Source: Phycisphaerae bacterium (GTDB lineage: Bacteria > Planctomycetota > Phycisphaerae > Phycisphaerales > UBA1924). From it: a DNA stretch of 64,000 nt. This document shows positions 8,730 through 18,353 of this stretch, piece by piece; positions within the stretch are counted from its first letter, which is position 1; every line of letters begins with the position of its first letter. The stretch covers positions 1-64,000 of the forward strand of contig JAUIHS010000024.1 of NCBI GenBank assembly GCA_030432255.1, in the 5' to 3' direction. The position numbers and the translations under genes are program-made. The notes below the pieces were generated by a model. It saw nothing but the letters and a program-made list of their open reading frames with translations, was not told where the DNA came from and did no database searches.

Positions 8730-11348
8730 TCAGCGTCCGTCCCCGGTGGCCTCTGCGAAGAGTCCGGCGACGTCGAGGATGAGTGCGACCCGGCCGTCGC
8801 CGAGGATGGCGCCGCCGGAGACGCCGCGCAGTTGCCCGATCTGGGTGCCGAGCGACTTGATGACGACCTGCTGCTGGCCGAGGATCTCGTCGACCATGAG
8901 GCAGGCGCGTGAGTTGTTGGATTCGAGCACGATGAGCAGGGTGTCATCGAATGAGTCGCTGCCCTCGGGAATCTTGAAGAGTCGATTCATGCGGTAGACG
9001 GGCAGGAGGGAGCCGCGGACCATGGCGGCCTCGCCGCGGCCGACAATCGTGGTGACCTGGTCGGGCTTGGGCCTGAAACTCTGCTCGATGGACAGTGTCG
9101 GCAGGACGTACCTCTGCGATCCCACGCGGACGACCATGCCATCGATGATGGCCATGGTGAGGGGGAGTCGCATCATGAAGGTGGAGCCGACGCCGGGCGT
9201 GGATCGGATCTCGACCTTGCCGCGCAGCGCTTCGATGTTCCGTCGGACGACATCCATACCGACGCCTCGTCCGGAGATGTCGGTGACCTTGTCGGCGGTG
9301 GAAAAGCCGGGGAGGAAGACGAGGTTGAAGACCTCGGAGTCCGGGATCTCCTTGGGGTCTCGATCGGGGGTGTAGATGCCCCGTTCGATGGCCTTCTTGA
9401 GAATCTTCTCGCGGTTGAGTCCCTTGCCGTCGTCTTCGATCTCGATGATGATCGAGCCGCCCTTGTGGAAGGCCCGAAGCGTGAGTGTTCCGGTGCCGGG
9501 CTTGCCGGCGGCGACGCGATCCTCGGCCTTTTCGATGCCGTGGTCGCAGGCGTTGCGGACCATGTGCACGAGGGGGTCGCCGATTTCATCGACGACGTTG
9601 CGATCGAGTTCGGTGTCCTCGCCTTCCATGAGGAAGTTGATGTCCTTGCCGGCCTTCATGGAGACGTCGCGCACAAGGCGGGCCATCTTCTGGAAGGTGC
9701 CTCGGACCGTGACCATGCGCAGCGACATCGCGACTTCCTGGAGGTCGCGGATGATCTTGCCGACGTGCACGAGGTTCCGCTGGGTGCGCTGTTCGCCGAG
9801 GTCCTGCACCAGCGGGTCCTGCACGACCATCTGCTGAGCGATGACGAGTTCGCCGACGAGATCGACGAGACTGTCGAGGCGCCCGGTATTCACCTTGATG
9901 GTCTGGTCGGGACGACGCTGCGGGCGCTGGGCGCGTGCGGGCGCGGCGGGCTTCGGGGCTTCCGTTTCCGTAGTCGGCGCGGGCTCGTTGCTCGTGGCGG
10001 GCGCGGGTGCGGGTGCGGGTGCGGGTGTCGGCGCGGGCTTGTTGTTGCGCTGTACGAGCGTGAACTCTTCGCCCTTCCTGGCCTTCTCGAGCATGTCGAC
10101 GAGGGTGTCGACCTGTCCCCGGGTGGGGACGGGGCCGCCGCCCATGGCGGTGACCATCGCGGAGAGGAGGTCGTTGGCCTGGAGGATCAGTTCGAGATTG
10201 TTGTCGTCAAGGACGACTTCGCTTGAGCGCGCGGCATCGAGCAGGAACTCGGCGCTGTGCGACAGGGCGACGACCGGCTTCAGGTTCATGAAGCCCGCGA
10301 CGCCCTTGATGGTGTGGAAGGCACGGAAGATCGTGTTGATCAGTTCCATGTCCTCGACGTTGTTTTCGAGTTCGAGGGCCGCGGCCTCGGCGGCTTCGAG
10401 GTGTTCGCGTGCTTCGTTCAGGAACTCCGCAAGCATCTCGTCATCCTCGGCCGTGAGGTCGAGGGGGGTGTCGTCGACCGGCGTCTCAGCGACGGCGGCG
10501 GCAGCGGGGGCTTCAGCGGGTTCGGATGCGACAGTTGCGTCTTGGGCGGATTGCGCGTCGGCTTCGGCGGTGCTCGGCGCGGCGTTGGTCTCGGTCTCGG
10601 CCGCAGTCGCATCGGCGCCTTCCTCGGGGCAGACCTGCTGGATCTGCGCGAGGAGTGCATCGGGGCTGGGGGTCGGGACGTTGGGGTTCTCGTCGAGTAC
10701 GTCAGCGAAGGCGCGCATCCAGTCGAGGAGTGCGAGGACGGGATCGACGGGGAAGGGGGCGCCCTGTTCGGCGGCGCGGACGATGGCGGACTCCGCTTCG
10801 TGGCAGAGTGTCTGTGCTTCGTGAGCGCCGAGGACTCCGGACTCACCCTTGAGTGTGTGGAGGCCGCGCTTGATGGTGCTGAGCAGTTCCTCTGCCTCTT
10901 CGCCGTCGCCGGCGGATTCGAGGTTGAGGATCTGTTCTTCGAGTTCGTTGAGTGCGATGGCGGCGGAGCCGACCCAGAGTTCGACGAGTTCGGTATCCCG
11001 TTCGACGGAGGGTCCACCGGGTTCTTCACCGGAGAGGACGGCCGGCGTACTGACGGCGTCGACCTCGGCGCCCTGTTCGACGGCCTCGGTGAGGAGTTGG
11101 AGATAGTCGATGGCCTCGTGCACCTGTGAGAGTGCGGCCTCGGCATCGCTGATTTCGCGCAGCACGACCCTTTCGAGGAGGTCTGCGGTCCGGTTTGCCA
11201 CTTCAACGGTTTTGCCCAGTGCATCGGCGCCGTCGGTTTCGGCGAGGCCCTGCAGAGCGTCCCGGAGTTCGACGAGGCGCGGGGCGTCGTCGGCTTCGGT
11301 CATGGCTGCGATGGTGGCGAGTTCCTGGATGGTCTGTTCAAGACTCAC
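8730..11348 (-). CDS. cheA: CheA sensor histidine kinase with two HPt domains
   Basis: This 872-residue kinase heads the operon. It shows an HPt domain around 119-235 with H164 (GLHTLKGESG), a second HPt around 301-410 with H345 (AFHTIKGVAG), a Pro-Ala linker (about 438-470), the dimerisation helices (from about 485), an HATPase domain with the N-box VHMVRNACDHGIE (594-606) and the GRGVGMDVV G-box, and a C-terminal CheW-like domain. Single-HPt CheA is the norm; two phosphorylatable His sites suggest either two acceptor regulators (two CheY proteins and CheB are here) or a relay. It starts at GTG 11348; no RBS is strong. Confidence 0.94.
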   Translation of the reverse strand: MSLEQTIQELATIAAMTEADDAPRLVELRDALQGLAETDGADALGKTVEVANRTADLLERVVLREISDAEAALSQVHEAIDYLQLLTEAVEQGAEVDAVSTPAVLSGEEPGGPSVERDTELVELWVGSAAIALNELEEQILNLESAGDGEEAEELLSTIKRGLHTLKGESGVLGAHEAQTLCHEAESAIVRAAEQGAPFPVDPVLALLDWMRAFADVLDENPNVPTPSPDALLAQIQQVCPEEGADATAAETETNAAPSTAEADAQSAQDATVASEPAEAPAAAAVAETPVDDTPLDLTAEDDEMLAEFLNEAREHLEAAEAAALELENNVEDMELINTIFRAFHTIKGVAGFMNLKPVVALSHSAEFLLDAARSSEVVLDDNNLELILQANDLLSAMVTAMGGGPVPTRGQVDTLVDMLEKARKGEEFTLVQRNNKPAPTPAPAPAPAPATSNEPAPTTETEAPKPAAPARAQRPQRRPDQTIKVNTGRLDSLVDLVGELVIAQQMVVQDPLVQDLGEQRTQRNLVHVGKIIRDLQEVAMSLRMVTVRGTFQKMARLVRDVSMKAGKDINFLMEGEDTELDRNVVDEIGDPLVHMVRNACDHGIEKAEDRVAAGKPGTGTLTLRAFHKGGSIIIEIEDDGKGLNREKILKKAIERGIYTPDRDPKEIPDSEVFNLVFLPGFSTADKVTDISGRGVGMDVVRRNIEALRGKVEIRSTPGVGSTFMMRLPLTMAIIDGMVVRVGSQRYVLPTLSIEQSFRPKPDQVTTIVGRGEAAMVRGSLLPVYRMNRLFKIPEGSDSFDDTLLIVLESNNSRACLMVDEILGQQQVVIKSLGTQIGQLRGVSGGAILGDGRVALILDVAGLFAEATGDGR

Positions 11349-11498
11349 GAGCCTGCGCCCTCTCTGTTCCGTGTATGCCGTATCAAGCTGGACACAAACG
11401 GTTCATTCGGCGTTCGCGGGCGCAGAGTGGAGATCGAAGGAGAAACTTTGCACATTCAGAAGATGGGGGATTGAGAAGCGGTGGGGCTTGAGCCGGGG

Positions 11499-11527
11499 AC
11501 CCGGTTGCGGGGGCTGGCAACCCGGGT
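11499..11527 (-). terminator. Hairpin between fapA-like gene and cheA
   Basis: An imperfect inverted repeat (ACCCGGTTGC at 11499-11508 and GCAACCCGGGT at 11517-11527, one bulge) lies about 50 bases beyond the stop of the FapA-like gene on the minus strand. It could terminate that transcript and separate it from the chemotaxis operon. No T-run follows. Confidence 0.4.
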
Positions 11528-11575
11528 GCGCGCATGTTCAGCGTCGTATGTGATGTGCGGGAATGGAGTTGTTGC

Positions 11576-13048
11576 TCAGGCGGCTTCGGAAGCCTGCTGC
11601 TGCTGCTCCGGGGGCGCGCCCTGCGAGATGTGCGCAATCTCGGTGATGGGCTTCATCTCTCCGTTGCCCTTGCGATAACAGAGCTGGAGTGACTCGTTCC
11701 TGCCGATCCAGATGGGTCCGGTCACGGAGTCCTTGAAAGTGACGTTGGTGTCACCGATGCGCAGCACGACCTGGGGGTGCACGGTCCGACCGATATGAAC
11801 ATCGACGCGCTTGCGCGATTCGATCTCCTCGTCGATCCTGCGCAACTCCTTCTTGGCGGCGGCCACCTCGTTCCGGGCCTCGGAGATCTCGAACTCGAGT
11901 TCGGTGATCCGCTCCTTCTCCTGGTGCGTGAGGCGCGGGCTCATCTCGAACATGGACTCCTGTTCGACGAGACGATTCACCTGCGACTCCAGCTTGAGCA
12001 CCTTCTTCGCGAGGTTCTGCTGTGCGATGCGCAGCACCGGAACATCACCAAGCAGGATGGTCGTGGCGACCCACGCTCCCGAGCCCAGTGTCTTGGCGAA
12101 GAGGGATCCGGTGACGGTGAGTTCACCGCCGATGATGCTGCCATTGGAGATACTCAGGTCGCCGCCGATGTCCAGCGTGCAGTCGATGATCTCGCGTTCG
12201 ACCTTCAGTGCGCCGCCGATGACGCCCTTGACGTCAGCGATGTGAGACACGGTGACGTCGCCCTTGACATCGAGCGTGCCGCGGCCCTGTCCGACGATAC
12301 CGCCGGCGGCGGTGAAGTTGGCTTCGCATTCGATCTCGGTGCCTTCGATGAGTTTGTGGACATCGAGGTTGCCGGTGGTCTTGATGGAGAAGCCGGGCTT
12401 GACGGATCCGCCGATGTTGACGGAGCCCTGGAAGTCGATGCGTCCGGTTGAGAAATCGACATCACCGGGGATGTCGAGATGTTCGGAGACCATGGCGACG
12501 CCATCGCGGACGAGGATGATGCCGTCGAGTTGCGCGATGATCTGGTGATCGGCATCGATGATGAGTGACTCATCGAACTTGACGGGATAGGGGCGTCCGG
12601 GCTTGGCGTTGATGACATGGCCGCTGACATTGCGCCCATCCTCACCGGGTGTGGGCGGGTGTGCGATCCCGACGATGGTGCCGGCCTTGACCATGGTGGA
12701 CATGCGGGCGGCGTAGTGGTCGGTCCCCTTGTCGTTGTCGTCGGCGGATGCCTTCTTCCCGCTGGGGTCGTAGTCCTCGAACCACTCGATCCGACCATCA
12801 TCGCCGTGCACGGGCGTGACGGCTTCGGCGAAGACGAAGGTGATGTCCTTCGAACCATCTCCGTAGGCCTGCACAAACTCCTTGAGCTTCTGCGCGACCT
12901 GTTGGGTGATGGGGATGTCGGCCTGCTTGGCGAGCAGTTCGAGCGTTTCAGGCGTGAACATCTCGGTGCTCAGTCCGGCGGGCGCGGTCATGCTGGCCTG
13001 CAGCCCACCGGGAGTGACCTTGACGATGATCTCTTCATTTGTGGCCAT
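11576..13048 (-). CDS. FapA (DUF342) family protein
   Basis: This 490-residue protein has the DUF342/FapA architecture: an N-terminal domain, then a right-handed beta-helix with short repeats such as VDFSTGRIDFQGSVNIGGSV and LSISNGSIIGGELTVTG (about 190-330), then a long coiled coil (about 350-425; LESQVNRLVEQESMFEM) and a C-terminal beta domain. Family members are described as cytoplasmic polymerising or flagellum-assembly-associated factors. It ends in a Gln-rich tail. ATG 13048 is chosen for GGAGAG upstream; the open frame extends 24 codons further with poor coding character. It precedes cheA in the same direction. Confidence 0.85.
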   Translation of the reverse strand: MATNEEIIVKVTPGGLQASMTAPAGLSTEMFTPETLELLAKQADIPITQQVAQKLKEFVQAYGDGSKDITFVFAEAVTPVHGDDGRIEWFEDYDPSGKKASADDNDKGTDHYAARMSTMVKAGTIVGIAHPPTPGEDGRNVSGHVINAKPGRPYPVKFDESLIIDADHQIIAQLDGIILVRDGVAMVSEHLDIPGDVDFSTGRIDFQGSVNIGGSVKPGFSIKTTGNLDVHKLIEGTEIECEANFTAAGGIVGQGRGTLDVKGDVTVSHIADVKGVIGGALKVEREIIDCTLDIGGDLSISNGSIIGGELTVTGSLFAKTLGSGAWVATTILLGDVPVLRIAQQNLAKKVLKLESQVNRLVEQESMFEMSPRLTHQEKERITELEFEISEARNEVAAAKKELRRIDEEIESRKRVDVHIGRTVHPQVVLRIGDTNVTFKDSVTGPIWIGRNESLQLCYRKGNGEMKPITEIAHISQGAPPEQQQQASEAA

Positions 13049-13230
13049 GGCGACCTCTCCTTCAGAGTCGGGGTCGGGCTGCAGTCCGGGGCGGCCGAAC
13101 GACTGGAACGACCAGCCCAACTTGACCGGGACTCACTTCCGAGCATCGACGCGCGAAGGGGGGCGCTTGACCCCGTGCGGTGACCAGGCGGCAAATGGGT
13201 TGATAACTTCGCCCGGCTGACCTTGGGAGG

Positions 13231-13275
13231 GGGGAGCGGGGGGCGCGATCAGGATCAGCTACCTTCCCGCTCCCC
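13231..13275 (-). terminator. Inverted repeat downstream of the 1170-residue exported protein
   Basis: GGGGAGCGGG (13231-13240) is exactly complementary to CCCGCTCCCC (13266-13275), with a 25-base loop. It begins about 28 bases beyond the stop of the exported-protein gene on the minus strand and just before the FapA-like gene. The position fits transcription termination, although the loop is long and there is no T-run. Confidence 0.4.
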
Positions 13276-13303
13276 GCACCCAACTCCCCGCGCCCCACTC
13301 CAA

Positions 13304-16300
13304 TCAGGTGCAATCGAGTCCCCAGTTGTCGAGGAGCAGGTTGAGGTCGTTGAAGTTCACTTCGCCTGACTCGTCGACATCGCCGTCGGTGCCGGGGGTG
13401 ACGGTCATGCCCCAGTTGTCGAGGAGAATGTTGAGGTCGGTGAAGTTGACCATGTTGTCGCCGTTCACGTCACCCTCGCACATCCCGATGATCTCGACGA
13501 GCACGCCGAGTGCGTCGGTGGTCGCCGCGGCACCGAGGCCGTTGGGGCCGTTGACAAGTTCGACGGTGGCGATCATGCCGCTCGTACTGGTGCAGTCGAT
13601 GACGCGGAACGAGTCGCCGATGGCGGGTGTGTAGCCGGCGCCGATGATGAGCCGGATGGTTCCGTCCACGAATGCCGCACCGGTCACGGTGAGGAGGTCG
13701 CTGCTCGACAGGTTGTCGGCTTCGATGCTGAGCGTGCCACCTGCCTGCTGGGTGTAGCCGCCGATGATGGTGAGGTTGCCGACGCTGCCGCCGGGCGAGA
13801 CATCGCCGGCGACGTTGTTGACATTGCCGGCTTCGATCGATCCGTCACCGCCGAGGACACCGCCGTTGAGGGTGAACGTGCCGTTCCCGAGGTCCATCGT
13901 TCCCTCGACGGTTGTTTCGCCATTGGCAGCCTGGAGCGTGTCCTGACCGCTGGGGCGGGAGAACGTGCTGCCGACATCGATGATGAGGTCGCCATCGTTG
14001 GTGAAGGTGCCGGGTTGGACAATGGCATTGCCAGGTCCGACTTGAAAGAGTCCTTCGTTGGTGAAGAACGTGGGCGGGTCGATGGTCAGCGTACCGCTGT
14101 TGGCGAGGACATCGCCCTGGTTGATGACATTGAGATTGTTGTAGCCGATGTTGCCCTGGCCGAAGATGGTGTGATCGACGTTGGTGAGCGTCGCGATGCC
14201 GGAGGCGCTGTCCAGGACCGCGCTCGAACCGGCAGAAAGATCGATGGTACCGCCGCCCGTCAGTGTGACATCGCCGAGACAGCGGAGGCGTGTCAGCGAC
14301 CCGATGGTCGCGACCGTGATGATTCCGGTGTGCTCGAAGGCACCTTCGAAGGTGAGCGTCCGTCCGTTGACGATCTCGACGTCGGCATCGAGAGTCAGGT
14401 TGCTGAGCGTGCTGTTGGTCTGCTGGACGGTTCCGCCGGCAGATGCGGCGATCAGGCCTCCGGTGACGGTGGCGGAGTTCAGGTTCACGGTGCCGGTATC
14501 CGCGATGATCATGCCGTTGGTGTTGTCGAACCCGGGGCCGGTGATGATGAGCACGCCGCCATTCACAGACTCGAAGAGCGACTCGTTCGTGCAGAAGCCG
14601 GAAGGATCGAGCGTGAGGCTCGCCCCGTCTGCACGGACGGTGTTCTGATTGATGAAGTTGCCCTGGTTGTAGCCGATGTTGCCACCGCCGCGAATGAGGT
14701 TGTCCACGTTTGTGAGTGTTGCCACGCCACCGGTCGGGACTACTCTGGCGCTGGACTTCATGACGATGTCACCGCCTCCCACCAGCATGGCATCACCGGC
14801 ATGGAAGAGGTTTGTGAGTGAGCCGATGCTGTCCAGCGTGATCATCTGCCGGTTGTCGATCTCCGTGATGATTGTCGCGCTGTTGCCATTGACGATGAGC
14901 ATGGGCGCGGTGAGCAGGATGTCGTCGAAGGTGCTGGCCCGGGAATCGAAATACCCTCCCGATCCGGTGAGTTCTCCGCCGAGGATTGTCGCGGCGGTGA
15001 TCGTCGTGGTGCCGACGTCGGTATCGATGACGCCGTCGAGGTTGTCGTAGATCGCGTTCTCGAGTGCCAGGGGTGTCCCGTTGATGGAGTCGATAACGCC
15101 ATTGTTGTCGAGGGTTGCCGCGGGATCGATGGTCAGCTTGATGCCGTCCGCGCGGATGATGCTGTTGTTGACGATGTTGGTGTTGTTGTAGCCGATCTGC
15201 CCGGACCCGATGATGAGATGGTCATCGTTGGTGAGGGTGTGGGGTCCGCCGTTGCTGGTGAGTCGATTGGCCCCCGTGACTCTCGACAACTGGATTTCGC
15301 CACCCCCGGAGAGCGTGATGTCGGAGTTCAGCCGCAGGGACGTGAGACTGCCGACGCTGTTCAGCGTGATGACCGAACTGTTGTTGAAGTTGCCGGTCAC
15401 ATCCATCGTGCTGCCGTTGGGGACGTGCATCTCCACGGAACTGTTGTAGTTGATGAACAGGTTGGTCCCATTGCATAGCCAGTGACCGGGTGTGCCGCGT
15501 GTGACCGAGGAGAGGATGGTGCCGGAATCGAAGGTGATGCTGGTTGAGGTGATGACGCCGTCGCCGACATCGAAGGTGCCGCTGGTGTTGTGGTAGGTGC
15601 CTCCGGCAAGCGCAATGTTGCCACCGTTCTCGCAGCGCACGGTGTTGTTGTTGACGAATGTGGCGCTGGGATCGATGACCATGTCCTCACCATCAGCGGT
15701 GATGAGCGAGTTGTTGATGATGTTGATCGCGTTGTAGCCGAGTGAGCCGCCGCCTCGGATCGTGCAGTTGCTGTTGGTGAGCGTAAAGGGGCCCGTGGCG
15801 CCGTGGATCCGGTTGCTCGACTGGTTGGCAAGAAAGATCTCGCCGTTGCCGCTGAGTGTGGCGTCGTTGAGGATCCGCAGCGAGGTGAGCGAGCCGACAC
15901 CCATCGAGAAGTCGATGCGTCCTTCGACCACGAGGCTGTCGATCACGTCGATGCCGGCGCCGTTGTCGATGTCGATTTCGCCGACAGTGCGGACGTTATC
16001 CATGGTCACCCGGCCGTCGATGAGGACGCCACCGCCGGCTTCAATGAGGTTGCCACCATCGATGCTCGCGTTGGCGTCGAGCTCAACGAGACCGCCGCTG
16101 AAGGACTCAATGACATTGTTGCTGAGGACGCTCGTCCCGCCGACGATCAGCAGGCGGGCGCCGTCGCGGGCCCGCAGTGATCCGAGGTTGGTGATGCCGT
16201 CGTTGTTGGGATCGAGGGTGAGCGTGCCGACGTTGGCCGCGATGACGCCGCTGTTGATGATCGAGAGCCTGTTGTAGCCGAGGCTGCCGCCGCCGAAGAT

Positions 16301-16816
16301 GCGGTGTCCCCCTTCATTGATCAGGACCTCGGTGCCGTTGATGCCGTAGATACGGTCCGCGGAGTTGCCCATCTGGATGTTGGCGAGGGCGCCGGAGCCG
16401 CCCGATGAGATGGTCAGCGTTCCGCCCGCGACGGCCAGGTTCGTGAGGCTCCCGATTGAGAGCATCTCGATGAAGTCGCGATTGATGAGGAGGCCGGTCG
16501 AGAAATCGCCGTCCATGATGTCCGGGTCGCCGATGATGGTCAGGCCGCGGCCGTTCTCGATCCGCAGGTGCGCGCCCATGTCAACGGTGAGTCGATCGAT
16601 GGTGAAGCTGCCATCGACGAGTGGTGATCCGCCCGGGATGATGGCGTGGAAAGTGGTGACACCGTTGTTGTCCGGTACGCCATCCGACCAGTTGGCCACC
16701 TCGCTCCAGTCAGGAGGCAGGACGCTCATGTAGGTCGAGTTGGTCTGGGCGTGCGCGACGGCGCCGGCGAAGACGAGGGTACAGAGCGAACAAACAGAAA
16801 GAGCGCTGCGTGACAT
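13304..16816 (-). CDS. Large exported repeat protein with dockerin-like C-terminus
   Basis: This 1170-residue protein begins with a signal peptide (residues 1-23, ending AVAHA). At least five imperfect repeats of about 150 residues follow, each carrying a G-x-(I/L)-GYN-x-x-x-I(I/V)N stretch, a GSLTxLR segment and TLTN-x-D. The composition (Asn, Gly, Thr, Ser; short beta strands) suggests a beta-helix like those of autotransporter passenger domains. The C-terminus has two Asp-rich loops, DVNGDNMVNFTDLNILLDNWG and a second copy, ending GLDCT, matching the dockerin-like tail typical of Phycisphaerae exported proteins. No enzymatic motif was found. It probably serves at the cell surface or extracellularly. 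Confidence 0.85.
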   Translation of the reverse strand: MSRSALSVCSLCTLVFAGAVAHAQTNSTYMSVLPPDWSEVANWSDGVPDNNGVTTFHAIIPGGSPLVDGSFTIDRLTVDMGAHLRIENGRGLTIIGDPDIMDGDFSTGLLINRDFIEMLSIGSLTNLAVAGGTLTISSGGSGALANIQMGNSADRIYGINGTEVLINEGGHRIFGGGSLGYNRLSIINSGVIAANVGTLTLDPNNDGITNLGSLRARDGARLLIVGGTSVLSNNVIESFSGGLVELDANASIDGGNLIEAGGGVLIDGRVTMDNVRTVGEIDIDNGAGIDVIDSLVVEGRIDFSMGVGSLTSLRILNDATLSGNGEIFLANQSSNRIHGATGPFTLTNSNCTIRGGGSLGYNAINIINNSLITADGEDMVIDPSATFVNNNTVRCENGGNIALAGGTYHNTSGTFDVGDGVITSTSITFDSGTILSSVTRGTPGHWLCNGTNLFINYNSSVEMHVPNGSTMDVTGNFNNSSVITLNSVGSLTSLRLNSDITLSGGGEIQLSRVTGANRLTSNGGPHTLTNDDHLIIGSGQIGYNNTNIVNNSIIRADGIKLTIDPAATLDNNGVIDSINGTPLALENAIYDNLDGVIDTDVGTTTITAATILGGELTGSGGYFDSRASTFDDILLTAPMLIVNGNSATIITEIDNRQMITLDSIGSLTNLFHAGDAMLVGGGDIVMKSSARVVPTGGVATLTNVDNLIRGGGNIGYNQGNFINQNTVRADGASLTLDPSGFCTNESLFESVNGGVLIITGPGFDNTNGMIIADTGTVNLNSATVTGGLIAASAGGTVQQTNSTLSNLTLDADVEIVNGRTLTFEGAFEHTGIITVATIGSLTRLRCLGDVTLTGGGTIDLSAGSSAVLDSASGIATLTNVDHTIFGQGNIGYNNLNVINQGDVLANSGTLTIDPPTFFTNEGLFQVGPGNAIVQPGTFTNDGDLIIDVGSTFSRPSGQDTLQAANGETTVEGTMDLGNGTFTLNGGVLGGDGSIEAGNVNNVAGDVSPGGSVGNLTIIGGYTQQAGGTLSIEADNLSSSDLLTVTGAAFVDGTIRLIIGAGYTPAIGDSFRVIDCTSTSGMIATVELVNGPNGLGAAATTDALGVLVEIIGMCEGDVNGDNMVNFTDLNILLDNWGMTVTPGTDGDVDESGEVNFNDLNLLLDNWGLDCT

Positions 16817-16952
16817 GGACGGATCTCCGGATCGCGACGGTGAAAGAAGATCCAGTGTAGCGGTCCGTCAGCAGAGATCGAAGAAGAACCATGCGCGACT
16901 GCGCAGTCTGCGCAATCCACCTGTTTTATCGGAGATCACGGGTCCTGAGAGT

Positions 16953-16988
16953 GATCGCGGCCGCCCGTGGGGTGAGACGGCCGCGATC
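16953..16988 (-). terminator. Perfect hairpin after the HAF-repeat gene
   Basis: An 11-bp perfect inverted repeat, GATCGCGGCCG (16953-16963) and CGGCCGCGATC (16978-16988), with a 14-base loop, lies 48 bases beyond the stop of the minus-strand gene at 17036. It fits a factor-independent terminator without a strong T-tract. Confidence 0.5.
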
Positions 16989-17035
16989 GACACTGCAGGC
17001 TTCCAATCATTCCGTGGAGAGGAAGATTCAGGTGA

Positions 17036-18157
17036 TCAGCGGCGGCGCGTCAGGAAAGGCAGTGCGCCGATGGGAAGCAACGCGGCGGTCGCGGGTCCGG
17101 GTACGGTCATGGTGAACGCGGCGATCTCGCCGGAGGTGGTGAGGCCCCAGCCGACGATGGTGTTGTTGTTATTGATGGCGGTGGCCTCGACGAGTGTGTC
17201 CCACTCGTTACCCGGGTCGTTGAGGAGGTCGTTGAGGTCGAGCATGGCGTCGTCCATCCAGACGAAGGCGTGACCGGTCGCCCATGCGGGGTTGTCACCG
17301 GATGTGCCGACGACGAGGCCGGCATCGTTCACACCGAAAGCGCGCGAGCTGTCCGCGCCGGGGAGGACGCCGAGGTCGATGTAGAGTTCGGGGGTGGGGA
17401 CGAAGATCGCGGCGTGTGTGGGTCCGAAGGTGGGAGCGGCTTCGCCGACGATGATGCCGGTCTCGGAGATGTCATGCGCCAGCCCGCCGCCGGGGAAGGT
17501 TGGGCTGATGGCGAATGAGTCGTAGCCGCGATCGCCCGGCACGGCGAGGTGGGCGACGCTGGGCTGAAGGAAGTTGAAGGAGTGCCCGACGGCCCATCCG
17601 TTGTTGTCGATGGCGAGGTTGGCGCCGCCGGTGCGTCCGTCGAGCGTCCCGGCGAATTCGTTTCCGGTACCGGGTGTGATGATGAAGCCATCGGAGAATG
17701 TCTGGAGGTCATCGGTGTGCGCCTGCCCGACGATCTGTCCGTTCTCGTTGATGTCCCAGGCGACGCCGTGATCGGAGCCGATGTGGGTGGTGTTGAGATC
17801 AGTGACGCCGCCGCCGGTCCAGTGGGTGGCGTGTTGCGGGAAGGTGCCGCCCTGGAAGACGTCCTCGCCAACGATGTCGCCGTTGTTGTTGATGCCCCAG
17901 GCCTTGGTGGAAGAGCCGGCGGAGAGTCCGGGGAGTTGCTGGAGGGGGCCACCACTCCAGGAGAAGGCCTTGGAGACGGTGTCCCCGGGGAGGAATGAGT
18001 AGCCGACGACCGTGCCGTTGTCATTGATGTCCGTGGCGCGGCTGTCGGTGCCGCCGAAGTTCCCGAGGCGCGTGGCTTCAAAGGTGGTGCCTGCGGAGAG
18101 TGACGTTGAGAGGGTGACGGTGAGGGCAACGATGGCGCCGGGAACGAGATGCTGCAT
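17036..18157 (-). CDS. Exported HAF-repeat protein with PEP-CTERM-like tail
   Basis: This 373-residue protein has a signal peptide (MQHLVPGAIVALTVTLSTSLSAG) and repeated units of the HAF type, in which a hydrophobic GHAF-like strand alternates with D-I-N-x-x-G-x-V-V-G-x-S (for example AWGINNNGDIVGE and AFGVNDAGLVVGT). The C-terminus reads VPGPATAALLPIGALPFLTRRR: a VPxP-type motif, a hydrophobic helix and basic residues, as in PEP-CTERM sorting signals processed by exosortase. ATG 18157 has AAAGGA upstream; the open frame extends 24 codons further. A surface role is likely; no catalytic residues seen. Confidence 0.82.
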   Translation of the reverse strand: MQHLVPGAIVALTVTLSTSLSAGTTFEATRLGNFGGTDSRATDINDNGTVVGYSFLPGDTVSKAFSWSGGPLQQLPGLSAGSSTKAWGINNNGDIVGEDVFQGGTFPQHATHWTGGGVTDLNTTHIGSDHGVAWDINENGQIVGQAHTDDLQTFSDGFIITPGTGNEFAGTLDGRTGGANLAIDNNGWAVGHSFNFLQPSVAHLAVPGDRGYDSFAISPTFPGGGLAHDISETGIIVGEAAPTFGPTHAAIFVPTPELYIDLGVLPGADSSRAFGVNDAGLVVGTSGDNPAWATGHAFVWMDDAMLDLNDLLNDPGNEWDTLVEATAINNNNTIVGWGLTTSGEIAAFTMTVPGPATAALLPIGALPFLTRRR

Positions 18158-18317
18158 GACTGTGTTTCCTTTCTCGACCCCACATGATTTCAGGACAGAT
18201 TTGAGGATAATACTGAAATCTGGCCACATGAGAACCCCTTTCTCGAAAAATGGGGGTAGATTCAGGAAGATGACCGTTCCCGGCGAACAGGGCGATACGC
18301 AAGGAAGGCCTCACGGG

Positions 18318-18346
18318 TTGCCGCGAGGTGGCACTGTCCATACAGT
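18318..18346 (+). promoter_or_regulatory. Sigma70-like promoter for 18354-19613, possibly leaderless
   Basis: TTGCCG (18318-18323) and TACAGT (18341-18346) are separated by 17 bases. The -10 hexamer ends 7 bases before ATG 18354 and no Shine-Dalgarno sequence is seen, so transcription may begin at or next to the start codon. Similar -10-like hexamers lie 6-7 bases before the starts at 19666 (TATACA) and 24207 (TATTGT). Confidence 0.4.
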
Positions 18347-18353
18347 CCGGCCG

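Noticed and set aside
10003..10030. Possible minisatellite or CRISPR-like GCGGGT repeat
   Set aside because: It encodes the Pro-Ala linker of CheA; the repeats are short, uninterrupted by spacers and in frame.
18012..18353. N-terminal extension of the 419-residue gene
   Set aside because: It overlaps the divergent HAF gene start and has no coding character like the rest; a promoter-like sequence lies inside.
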